Positions 11,326 to 20,184 of a stretch of 64,000 bases of DNA are shown piece after piece (within the stretch, counting starts at the first letter, position 1; every line of letters starts with the position of its first letter). This stretch comes from Siphonodentalium dalli (taxonomy: Eukaryota; Mollusca; Scaphopoda; Gadilida; Siphonodentaliidae). The notes under the pieces were generated by a model. That model saw nothing but the letters and a program-made list of their open reading frames with translations, had not been told where the DNA came from and ran no database searches. The stretch covers positions 49,966,443 to 50,030,442 of the forward strand of contig CP136068.1 in NCBI GenBank assembly GCA_032622095.1, read 5' to 3'. The translations under genes were made by a program, and so were the position numbers.

Positions 11326-12360
11326 TCTTTTCAATAATATGGTCAGAACCACAAAAGAGGTTCTCGACACTAACTAACATTGATAATAACCAAGCGAGTC
11401 ACAGGTTGCTACCTTTTTCGAAAAACGCAGATAATAATGTTCGGGCTATATGTAAAACATAAACTTTTTACCGAATATGGTTGCCATTGTGGAAGCCATC
11501 TTGAGCAATTTGGTCTATAAACACCGCAGTGTGACACATTTAAGATAGACAAAAACAATAAACACCGTTCATACTAAAGATAGTTACATTTTACTGGAAT
11601 AAATGGTCCAAACCTAAAAAGTTAATTTTTGCCGATATTTATGTCAAGTTTGTGAGAGAAAAATCCAGTATTTCTGGTGATGGTAATGTGGTGACAATAA
11701 TAACAATTAACCATGGTGCATCAGACATTTTGAATTAAATGTATAGAAGGCCAAGTAGCCAATTTTATACATCAACCACAACTTATAAGCGATTGCAGGA
11801 CACACTGGAGCAATATCTAGGTTCCAATGATTTGGAATATTCATAGGTAATGATATGCCTCACTTACATTACAAAGTTCTGTTCATTTCTTGTTGAAATA
11901 TGACTAGAATCCCAATTGTGACTGTTTGTGAAATTTTATAGCGCTTTTGGAAAAATCGGAAGGGGCTAGGACCCCAATAATTGCACATTTCATTGCTCAA
12001 ATGATCAGTTAATATAAAGATACAAAATAAAGTCACATTTCTCAACCAGTTCCAAACAGCATAAACTGATCTGGAAGATATTAGTGAAAAAATGTCATAT
12101 TTTCAAATTCCGGCGGCCATTTTGGCGGCAGATGGGGAGTTTCAATTTAATAAAAGTGGCATTATGTCTTAGCTTCACGAAGATATATACATTTGTATAC
12201 ATTTTACTAGATTTTTCCGCTATAATTTGATCGAACTGACTTGAGGCATTGGATGAAAAACGGCGGCCATGATGGACGCCATCTTGTCTTGAGTCTTCAC
12301 GGCCAATTTATTTGCTTAAAAGTTGAAGGACATAATAAGAACCAAAATGAGTGGGTGAAG
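11326..12360. repeat. Diverged repeat with GGCGGCCATTTTGG phrases
   Basis: Phrases of the type GCCATTTTGGCGGC...GCCATCTTG occur at about 11479, 12110 and 12262, with intervening AT-rich sequence. Similar phrases are found at 62269-62910, where the period is about 170 bp. I see no exon; the open frame at 12241-12651 runs across two unrelated repeats. Confidence 0.45.
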
Positions 12361-12610
12361 TTAAGTCCCGGGGGAGCAAGGGTGTCCCTATTAGCTCCCG
12401 GACTAAATGGCGGCCCGGAACATTCGCCATGGGTTAACCCTATGTGTCAGTGTTGGGCATGTATAGATAGGGGAGACAATGGGGATTCCGACAATACTAA
12501 AATGTTTGGGGTACAAATTGGTTATGGTGTCATAATGATCGTCGGAACCTTAGACATGCATACATATAGTATAGGTGTTGCATTGGACGTGTGGGTCAAT
12601 TTTCTGCGTG
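12361..12610 (+). repeat. ~250-bp unit, copy 1 of 3
   Basis: The unit runs from a CCCGGAACATTCGCCATGGG phrase through GGGGATTCC, GGTGTCATAATGATCGTCG and a TATAGTATAGGTGTTGCATT phrase to TTTTCTGCGTGCT. It recurs at 15417-15600 (truncated) and 15896-16140. The TIR element 12611-15418 begins at its 3' end. The unit is part of the interior of the composite insertion. Confidence 0.65.
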
Positions 12611-12899
12611 CTAAAGGTTGTTCCACACCGGGCGCGAGCGAGCGATTATAACGGCCGTTTTCTAACGTCCGTAGCAGTTCAAAGCGCGCGATTTTATGTT
12701 CACACCGCAAGAGACCGACTCGCTGACCACGAGGCGATTATAGCAGTGATTTTATGCTTCGTCGAATTGTCGCTTTGTTGCAAACCAGCGAGATAATTGG
12801 ACGGCTCTCAAATAGGTGTTTATACGACCGTTATTTTTCTATTTGATGACGGCACACTGATTTGTCGCCGCGATAATGGAGGACTTTAGCGAGAGGCTA

Positions 12900-13045
12900 A
12901 TAATCGAAATACAACGCATGTGTGTCTGTAGGGCACATGTGTGTCTGTATGACTGTGTGTGTCTGTATGACTGTATGTATGTATGCATGTATGCCATGTG
13001 TGTCTGTATGACTGTATGTCTCTATGACTGTATGTCTCTATGACC
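12900..13045. repeat. GTCTGTATGACTGTAT simple repeat
   Basis: A degenerate run of GTGTGTCTGTATGACTGTAT-like units with short GTAT and GCAT stretches. It lies inside the TIR element and has no coding meaning. Confidence 0.7.
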
Positions 13046-13313
13046 AAATAATTAAACCATTTATTTTTGTTATTTTTCGTGACTGAAATTCCACCTTAGA
13101 TTACTATATGCAGTTTATTCCTTGTAAAGAAATAAAATCATGGACCGTATAATCTGCTCCATTGGCTGGTGAATTATATTTTGGTATAATCAGGGGAAAT
13201 GATAAAGAATATAACGAGGCTAGTTCATTCCAAAAGACGTTGTGGTAAACATGAGACAATGCATTCATCAACTAATAATAATCGCGTATTACCGGATGGG
13301 AGCACTATTATAA

Positions 13314-14092
13314 CTAATGTGTAGAAACGATTACACATCAAATGTGTAAACCCGGTTAATACACATAGCAATGTGTAGTTTTACATACACATACATTGAC
13401 CAAGTGCCGTTCTACACATAATGTGTACATTTTATTACACACACTTGTGTAAGAATGTAGATCGTGCGCATTGCGTGCCTTCAGTTTCATAGTCTGCTAC
13501 ATGGCGACGATATTGTTTGAGTATATGTTTTGGAATACAATTTACTACTGTCTCAATACCCATGTAATTTTGAGTGACGAGAATAAACAAATTGAAGACA
13601 AGGACTGTAAGTTCAGAATTCCGACTTGTGAGTATTGTATTAATGATATATGAGGATATATTTGTTAAAACTTTCATGAAGAATACTGCTCTTACTCTTG
13701 TTTATATGATTGTTGTAATACGTTAATACTAATCACGTGCAACCACGCCACGACCATGGTTTGTTCATTTAAATCGAAAACTCACACATGACAGAGCAAA
13801 ATATTACGTACCATTGTACGCCATGAAAGTTTTAACATATGAATCTCCATTTGCCATGAATGCTATATACCCACAGTTCGGAATACTGAACTTTACATTC
13901 TTGTCTACGATATATATGTGTAAGAATTTACACAACATGTGTAAGGCATAGGTGTTGATTTTATGCACACCAGTGTGTATGCATGTGTATAAATTGACCC
14001 ATTTATTGTGTACAATATGTTTAAGATAAAAAATGAATAATTGTTGTGTAGCAGGGCTACACGTTGTTTGTAGAAACCCTACACATTAGTCA
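13314..14092. mobile_element. Palindromic element with ATGTGTA/TACACAT subterminal motifs
   Basis: The ends read CTAATGTGTAG and its complement. ATGTGTA or TACACAT heptamers recur many times in the outer 150 bp on each side. The inner arms also pair: the stretch at about 13600-13690 (GTAAGTTCAGAATTCCGACT ... TTAAAACTTTCATG) is mirrored at about 13805-13905. Total length is about 780 bp, and short open frames on both strands reflect the symmetry. It lies inside the TIR element 12611-15418. Confidence 0.6.
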
Positions 14093-14246
14093 TAAGTGTG
14101 TGGGGTGGGGGTATCCCCCATGCAGCCACCTGACTCCCCTGAAATTAGCGAACACACAGAATAATAACCTGACTATCGCGCGCGACGAAGCGTTTCAGTC
14201 AGCTTGCAGTGTGGACATAAAAATCGCGCGCTTTGAACTGCTACGG

Positions 14247-15349
14247 ATAATAGTACAGCACCCGTGTACCTACGAAATTATATTTGTCACTCTGAAAACC
14301 AAACCGGTTATAATCTTAGACATCATGCAATACGACTACCATTGGACGCCACAAAGGATATTTATAAAGATACATTTTTACCCTCTACAATAAGCGATTG
14401 GAATAGACTGCCAGAGTGTGTAAAAAATTGTACCAACCTGGACAAGTTTAAAGAGTCACTTGCTGACGATCGTATATACACACATCCATACTACTATCAT
14501 TGCCATAGTCGCAAATCCCAAGTATACCACACACGGTTGAGACTGAAATGTAGTAATTTGAATTTCGACCTCATGACCAATTTTGTTAGGCCCGACCCAT
14601 ATTGTGCATGCGGTGCTGTTGAAACAGCCCACCATTACCTGTTAGAATGCCATTTATACCAGGCATCAAGATTGGAATTGCTATCATCTCTACCAAACAT
14701 AATATTATCAGAAAGAACCCTACTCGAGGGTTCACCCGAAAGTTCCATTAGGGAAAATCATAGTATTTTCGAGGCCGCACAAAGATACATAATTAGTACA
14801 AAACGATTCTAAACGTAATACTATGTCACATGTCTTCTGCCATTGAGTCATATATAAAGTCATACATAATGTCATAATTCGGAAAGCCTGACTGCCCAGC
14901 TAACTCATGTAGTCTCTGTACGCCAAGTTATACACAATTGACATATAATTCTACAGCCGAATGTTAAACTACCCCGCCCCCATTGACAATCCTATCTTTC
15001 TGACCTTTCTTAAACCTAACTACTCTCCTTTCGTCCCATTGGTTACCTTTAATTCCTTAATCACACCCCACTCCAGTTCTTATCTTATCTCTTGTTATCT
15101 TTTGTTGAGTGCGATCTATATCAAAATCACCAATAAGTTATTTAAAGTACAAACCAGAAAAATTCCCGTCTGACACGCTCGAACGGCCTTATGTAGTTCG
15201 GAAAATTTAAGCGATCTGGGAGAGGACTTACAAAAAAGCCACAATATAGGCTTGTTGTCTCATCCCTTTCCAATCACCCATACTCATCCATTAGCATTTT
15301 TGTAAAATATTCAACTTGTTTTGTATTGGGAATAAATATTGTTTACACC
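14247..15349 (+). mobile_element. 5'-truncated LINE insertion with 11-bp target-site duplication
   Basis: The insert is bounded by AACTGCTACGG at 14236-14246 and again at 15350-15360. Both copies are part of the TIR of the host element, which reads through perfectly if the insert and one duplicate are removed. The insert carries only the C-terminal end of a LINE ORF2 (14264-14812) and about 540 bp of 3' UTR ending in AATAAATATTGTTTACACC. This is a textbook target-primed reverse transcription product and the youngest layer of this nest. Confidence 0.85.
14264..14812 (+). pseudogene. LINE ORF2 C-terminal remnant with zinc-knuckle-like motif
   Basis: A 182-codon open frame carries a STISDWNRLPECV-type motif and, near residue 110, RPDPYCACGAVETAHHYLLE followed by C. 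The C-x-C-G...H-x4-C spacing and the HYLLEC phrase are typical of the C-terminal zinc motif of many invertebrate non-LTR elements. The endonuclease and RT parts are missing through 5' truncation, not decay, and the remaining frame is open to its stop. It cannot encode a working retrotransposase. Confidence 0.8.
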
Positions 15350-15416
15350 AACTGCTACGGACGTTAGAAAACGGCCGTTATAATCGCTCGCTCGCGCCCG
15401 GTGTGGAACAACCTTT

Positions 15417-15570
15417 AGTCTCCTGTCCGGAACATTCACCATGGGTCAGTATTGTCAGTATTGGGCATAAACAGATAGAGCATACACTGGGGATTCCAAC
15501 AGCACAAATATGTAGGGGTGGGGTACATGCTTTATACGGTGTCATTATGATCGTCCGATCAATCCGATTC
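15417..15570 (+). repeat. ~250-bp unit, copy 2 of 3 (truncated)
   Basis: It resumes the unit directly after the TIR element with GTCTCCTGTCCGGAACATTC and runs to the TGTCATTATGATCGTCCGAT phrase. It then passes into the fragment at 15571. Confidence 0.6.
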
Positions 15571-15870
15571 GATGGTCTCCATATCATCAGATTCCAACAA
15601 CAACAACAAAAAGAACAACAACAACAACAGCAACAACAACAACATTTTTTGAAATGCTGCTTTAGTAATCAGAGACGATTAATTGCCCCAAAATAATGTT
15701 AACGGCAGTCAATTATAGTATAAAAATGCCCAAAACCTGTTATTTATGAAAATTAATAGATTTAAAAATCGATATCTGATCAATCTGAGCTTTCATGTGT
15801 GGGTTCCTCGACTGTAATCAAATATCTTTTAACCCCCGCCCGGGGCCGAAGCCAAAGAAATAGTAATTTG
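15571..15870. mobile_element. Fragment related to the 43132-43619 TTAA element, with CAA run
   Basis: A (CAA)n tract at about 15595-15642 is followed at 15760-15860 by sequence matching 43440-43540. Shared phrases are ATCGATATCTGAT / ATCAATATCTAAT, GGGTTCCTCGACT and CCAAAGAAATAGTAAT. It looks like a diverged copy lacking clear termini. The glutamine-rich open frame across the CAA run is an artefact. Confidence 0.55.
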
Positions 15871-15895
15871 CAAGCGTTAGTTCGGATTATGCATC

Positions 15896-16140
15896 TTTAA
15901 TGGATATATCGCAAGTGCCGGTCAATTTCCTGAGGACTATAAGTCTCCGCCCGGAGTATATTCGCTATGTGATTACTCTATGGTGTATAGATAACATATA
16001 CTCTGGATATTCCAACAATGCCAAAATGTTGGTGGTACAAACTAGGCACTGTGTCATAATGATTGTCGTAACCTCAGACGTGCATATAGTATATGTGTTG
16101 CATTGAAAGTGGGGGTAAATTTTCTGCGGGCTTAGTCTCC
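15896..16140 (+). repeat. ~250-bp unit, copy 3 of 3
   Basis: It shares the GTGTCATAATGATTGTCGTA, TATAGTATATGTGTTGCATT and TTTTCTGCGGGCTTAGTCTC phrases with copy 1. It gives the uninterrupted version of the site where the TIR element 12611-15418 inserted in copy 1. Confidence 0.6.
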
Positions 16141-16409
16141 TGCCATGACTTCATATTCTAGATGTCGTGGCCACGACTTTATTGTCGTGGCCACGACATG
16201 TTTCCCGTGGCCACGACTTTATTCTCGTGGCCATGCACACTTGTTTCTCTTGGCCACGTCTTGTTTCCCATGGCCACGACTTAACATTCTGGTGGACACG
16301 ACTTTATATTCTCGTGGCCACGACTTGTTTCTCGTGGCCACGACTTCATATTATCGTGCTGGCCACGACATTATAAAAAAAATTCGGATGTCACCTCCGG
16401 GGCTCCTTA
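16140..16409. repeat. Right subterminal array of CGTGGCCACG palindromes
   Basis: About ten GTGGCCACGACTTTATTCTC-like units form the mirror of 6986-7160. The array ends in the right TIR of the composite element (CGGATGTCACCTCCGGGGCT at 16385-16404). Confidence 0.75.
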
Positions 16410-16414
16410 GTAAC

Positions 16415-16982
16415 ATGAGTTTGCGATTTTTGTTCAATAAACCATATATTAGTGGTAGTATTGGTGGTGCTCTTTATAGACTGACAAAATCGCCCATTGT
16501 AGAAAAATTGAATCCCTGTATGTGAAAATAGGAGATGATTGCTTTGGTCTTACTAATGTTCACCACAAGTTTCAAAACTTCAGCATAATCAGGGAACACT
16601 AAAAGTGCGCGATCCATATTTTCCTCTGAATCTGATAGAATGACAGTGTCATCGGCACAATATATCGATGTAACATCCTAAATGCTCAAAATATTTTTCG
16701 TCTATGAAATTCAGATTTTCTTTTGCACAATCATTCAGAAAACACTATAAATCGTTCAAGAAGAGGGAAAATAAGAAAGGTGACATTGTTTCACCTTGAA
16801 ATAAACCTACCTTGCTCACTAAAAAGTCTGACTGTGAGTTAAAAATTTTCACGCATGATTTAATATGCGTATACATGCTTGGTATTACCCGCAGAATCTT
16901 ACCATTTATATCAGATTTCAACAGTTTGAGCCATAGTGCATCTCTCCACACAGTATCGAAAGCTTTTTGGAAACCAATAATT
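16415..16982 (-). pseudogene. 5' part of the split LINE reverse transcriptase
   Basis: Read on the minus strand from 16982, the frame opens at FQKAFDTVWRDALWLKLL (RT motif 3). It passes a GLFQGETMSPFLFSLFLNDL motif at about 16800-16745 and reaches a catalytic Y-C-A-D-D box near 16650. A SKTKAIIS phrase follows, and the frame ends at the insertion point with an NKNRKLM stretch. Stops and frame changes after 16745 show it was already decaying. Its continuation is at 6980-6826. The N-terminal endonuclease is absent, so the copy is also 5'-truncated. Confidence 0.85.
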
Positions 16983-17179
16983 TAATTAGACGGATGTTAA
17001 AAATGAAATTCAAAGTAATGTGAACAACAATCTCAATAGTGCAACGACTGAGTTACTATACGACAACAAACTTAAATTTAATTGCTTGAAAACCGAAAGC
17101 AGAGGTAACATTGAAATTTTAGTCCAGTTCCCTGAAAAGAAAGTTTTAAATAATGTGAATAATATATCCTTAATGGTGC
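16983..17179 (+). pseudogene. Coding-like remnant of unknown origin (1)
   Basis: A short open stretch rich in Asn, Lys and Glu resembles a coiled-coil segment. It is separated from a similar stretch at 17592-17870 by a tandem array. No splice sites are convincing. It may be the remains of a retroelement ORF1, which often has such composition; I cannot assign it. Confidence 0.25.
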
Positions 17180-17185
17180 ATACAA

Positions 17186-17590
17186 CAAATGGCCTATATA
17201 TGGAATGATGTAAATGTAATATCTACATATATGGGATGATGTAAATGTAAATATAATATCTCCATATATGGAATGATGTAGATTTAATATATACATATAC
17301 CCAATGATGTAAAAGTAACATCTACATATATGGAATTATGTAAATGTAATATCTACATATATAGAATGATGTAAATGTAATAGCTCCGTATACTGAATTA
17401 TGTAAATGTTATATTTACACATATGGAATGATGTAAATGTAATACATCCATATACAGAATGATGTAAATGTAATGTGTCCATATATGGAATGATGTAAAT
17501 GTAATATGTCCATATATGGAGTGATGTAAATGTAATATCTCCATATATGGAATGTTGTAAAATGTAATATCTCCATCTTTATTTGCAGAC
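17186..17590. repeat. 31-bp tandem repeat
   Basis: About 13 units have the core CATATATGGAATGATGTAAA followed by a TGTAATATCTC-like end. Divergence is low to moderate and the array is AT-rich. Open frames on the minus strand run through it only because few stops arise in the unit. Confidence 0.9.
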
Positions 17591-17591
17591 A

Positions 17592-17870
17592 GAACAATAG
17601 ACTGACCATGCTGGAAAATACTATCATGATGGTATGTGAACTGGAGGAGAAAACCCTGAATGACTGTATGCTGGAGGTCTTCAAGAAGCGTGAACGCGTG
17701 GAACCTCCTGATATAACGAAGCATCTCGCGGATATAAAAAATGAAGTTACGGATGATGTTGAAAATAAGGTTAAAGATAATAAAAAAAGAGTTGAGAGCC
17801 TGGAGACAATGCAGTACAACATACGAGCCCGGTTGGATGTACATAGTGGATATGGTATGTACTACTAAAA
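17592..17870 (+). pseudogene. Coding-like remnant of unknown origin (2), coiled-coil composition
   Basis: An 86-codon open frame (17608-17868) is strongly charged, with a KNEVTDDVENKVKDNKKRVE segment that would form an amphipathic helix. Base composition looks more coding-like than its surroundings. It has no recognised domain. It could be a fragment of a retroelement ORF1 or a lost host exon; neither is shown. Confidence 0.3.
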
Positions 17871-18237
17871 TAGAATTACATGCGGCTCAACGATTGTCGA
17901 TATGACTCGGAACACAGGGACAGATAACCAACATTTTCAACACATGGAAATTTTATGTATGGCACAACATTATTTGGAAATTTCGGAACAAAAGTAGATT
18001 GAATTTGTTCTGATAGTTTGATATTCCAACCAGAATAAAGTAAAATGAAAATTGTTTTTGGACCAACATTAGACCAAGTTGAATATTTTCCAACGTTTTC
18101 GGTAATATTTTGGGAAATTGTTAGGTTGTGAATTTCCAACATTATGAAAGATTGAGATACCAATTGGAAAATACTAACCCAAGGGGCCGAAAGAGGTGCA
18201 AAATTAATTTCCTGTACATTTGGTCTGCTTTAGCCCT
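17871..18237. other. Gene-free stretch
   Basis: AT-rich sequence with no exon-like or repeat structure I can support. The last ~60 bases lead into the dispersed repeat. Confidence 0.45.
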
Positions 18238-18960
18238 TTTTAGCTCACATGAGACGAAGTCTCCGGTGGAGCTATAGTCATCACTCCTCGTCCGTCCATC
18301 CGTCCGTCCATCCGTCCGTCCGTCCGTCGTACCGTCCGTCAACAATTCTTTGAACATCTTCTTTAAATCCATAGGACCGAATGGGTTCATATTTGGCGTG
18401 GATGTTTCCTAGGTGACTCACATTCAGATTTGTTCAAATGAGGTCACTGGGTCAAATAGTTGCGAAGCCAGGGCCATAACTCTTTCCCTCCATAGTAATT
18501 CTTAAAACAACTTCTTCTCAAGTGCCATCAGGCCGAATGTGTTCATGTTTGGTATGAAGGGTCCTTGGATGACTGGGGTTCAGATTTGTTCAAATGCAGT
18601 CACTGTGTCAAATATGAGCGAAGCCAGGGACATAACTAAAAAAAAATATTCCGATTTAACTCATTGCTCAATTAAAAAAAAATTCAGATTTAACTCATTG
18701 CTCAATTAAAAAAAATGTTAAAAACAAAAAAGAAAATATTTTTATTTTTTTTTAAATTAGACTGATTAATTGAGATTCAACTCCTTGCTCAATGATTTTT
18801 TTTGTATTTATTTATTTATCTTTAAAACTTGTTAAAAGATATGAAAAACTATTGCCATTATAACATCCCCAGAGATACCTGGATTCCCAACAGCAAATTT
18901 GGTTTAAAATCACTCATACAACTATCTGAGATATAGGAGACAGAATGTTTACTTAAAGGA
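18238..18960 (+). repeat. Dispersed modular repeat
   Basis: It starts TTTTTAGCTCACATGAGACG, followed by a dense CCGTCCGTCCGTC run (18290-18340) and two clear modules with the GTTCAAATGAGGTCACTGGG phrase. The A-rich tail contains two direct copies of an AGATTTAACTCATTGCTCAA-like phrase. It ends with the CACCATTATAACATCC-type sequence near 18860-18920. Confidence 0.8.
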
Positions 18961-19245
18961 TTTATTCGGTCTAGAAACTACAAAACACAATCGGAAAGCC
19001 CTCCCTGTTATGATTAAAATGATCCAAGTCCCATTCCGATCGCTTAATAAATAACCCGTAAAATAAATAAATAATACCACCACCGGTATTCGTAGATTTC
19101 CGTGACTAAACTACGAGTGACGTAGTTGTGGGGTGCAAATTAAAAACACAGATTCGGAGCCGGAGTTTATTATGCTGACTACGATGAAGTAATCGTAAGT
19201 CAGCCGATACTAAAATGCGGAGTCCTATGTGCGCGTGTGGTGTAT
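18961..19245. other. Gene-free stretch before hAT-like element
   Basis: No exon or repeat seen. The last eight bases (19246-19253) are the left copy of the target-site duplication AGCTTACG. Confidence 0.5.
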
Positions 19246-19253
19246 AGCTTACG

Positions 19254-20176
19254 TAGAGCTGGGACGGTTATGGGTTTTTCGTGACCGGTTATGAACGGCA
19301 AAAAACCGCGATTAACCGGTTAACCACATATTATAGGTACTATTATGGGTGGGTAAGCCCAGTATGCAGAACGGCGATGATTGTGATGCTCACTGACATG
19401 GTAAGTTTGAGAACGGCTCCTGCCCATTATACAAAGAAGTTGTCACCCATGACACACATAATCACATATCTAATTAAGTACACATCTTCAATTTATTACT
19501 GAATAAAATAAATATACAATGTCATTCCCCTGTGAGGCTGTGTTGTGTTCATTTATTGTCCTTGTATAATTACTCCATCGCCATCGGGATATGTGATCGG
19601 ACAGGAAGCTGACCACACCGACACGGAAGTGACGACTAGAAAGGTTTAATATACATTCCGGAATATTTTATTGATTATTCCGCAATTTCCGGTAGCTGGG
19701 TGGGCGAATAATTATTATTTATTCTTAATGAAATACTTACATATACGTTGGTATGTGATGTTGTCCGGGGGGGGGGGGGGAATGGATTGAAGGGCCGGGA
19801 GTCTCAAGAAATAACTAGTCGTTGATAACAAAAACAATTATCTTCCTGATAATAATACTGAATACGAGTCATGCAATGTGACAATGTTGTAAGATCACAC
19901 GTGTGCTGACCCTTTGATGTTTCGTTTTGACGTCGGCAGGCTGTTAAATGTAGCATTAAAAGAGCCGACACACCGCGTTTGATGTTGTTCCGTCAATCTC
20001 GGATTCATTTTAATTGACGGAGACAGATTAACCCTCTTATAGCCAGTTATAGCTGACCATCACAGTGATCATACACTATAATAGTGATGTTACGGTTAAC
20101 CGACCACGGCAAATCCGTGACCGGTCACGGCCATAGTTGGTGGTTAACGGTTAACCGCATAACCGTCCCAGCTCTC
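19254..20176. mobile_element. Non-autonomous hAT-like element with 8-bp duplication
   Basis: The termini are TAGAGCTGGGACGGTTATG and the near-perfect complement ending GTCCCAGCTCTC. They are flanked by AGCTTACG at 19246-19253 and 20177-20184. An 8-bp duplication and a TAGAG-type terminus are hallmarks of the hAT superfamily. Subterminal GGTTAACCG and ACCGGT motifs recur near both ends. The 923-bp interior has a G-run at about 19768 and no transposase. Confidence 0.85.
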
Positions 20177-20184
20177 AGCTTACG

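Larger units (their letters stand above)
12611..15418. mobile_element. TIR transposon, non-autonomous, containing two later insertions
   Basis: A long perfect TIR starts CTAAAGGTTGTTCCACACCG at 12611 and is mirrored at 15418. The outer 66 bp match exactly. The inner TIR (about 12680-12750, GCGCGCGATTTT region) pairs with 14150-14247. The right TIR is split by a LINE (14247-15349) with an 11-bp duplication. The empty site can be read from the third copy of the 250-bp unit (GGGCTTAGTCTCC near 16127), suggesting a short TA/TWA target. Short TWA duplications would fit PIF/Harbinger, but no transposase is present. Confidence 0.75.
6981..16409. mobile_element. 9.4-kb nested composite insertion with CGTGGCC-rich TIRs
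   Basis: The left end (from 6986) reads AGCCCCGGAGGTGACATCCG, then a T-run and GTCGTGGCC. The right end is the complement of the same series. The flanks are a 5-bp duplication, GTAAC, at 6976-6980 and 16410-16414; 4-6 unmatched bases lie between the duplication and each TIR. The insertion splits a LINE frame that is otherwise continuous. I find no transposase of its own. The contents are successive insertions: a fold-back, a CR1-like LINE, a TIR element containing a palindromic element and another LINE, and a repeated ~250-bp unit. The founding element was probably small, with most of the length added later. Confidence 0.7.

Noticed and set aside
12241-12651. 136-codon plus-strand open frame
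   Set aside because: It runs from one repeat family through the 250-bp unit into a TIR; no domain.
13435-13677. Minus-strand 80-codon open frame
   Set aside because: It lies in the arm of a palindromic element and its mirror frame on the plus strand is equally open.
15316-15696. Poly-glutamine protein frame
   Set aside because: The glutamines come from a (CAA)n run in a transposon fragment, and the frame starts in a LINE 3' UTR and a TIR.
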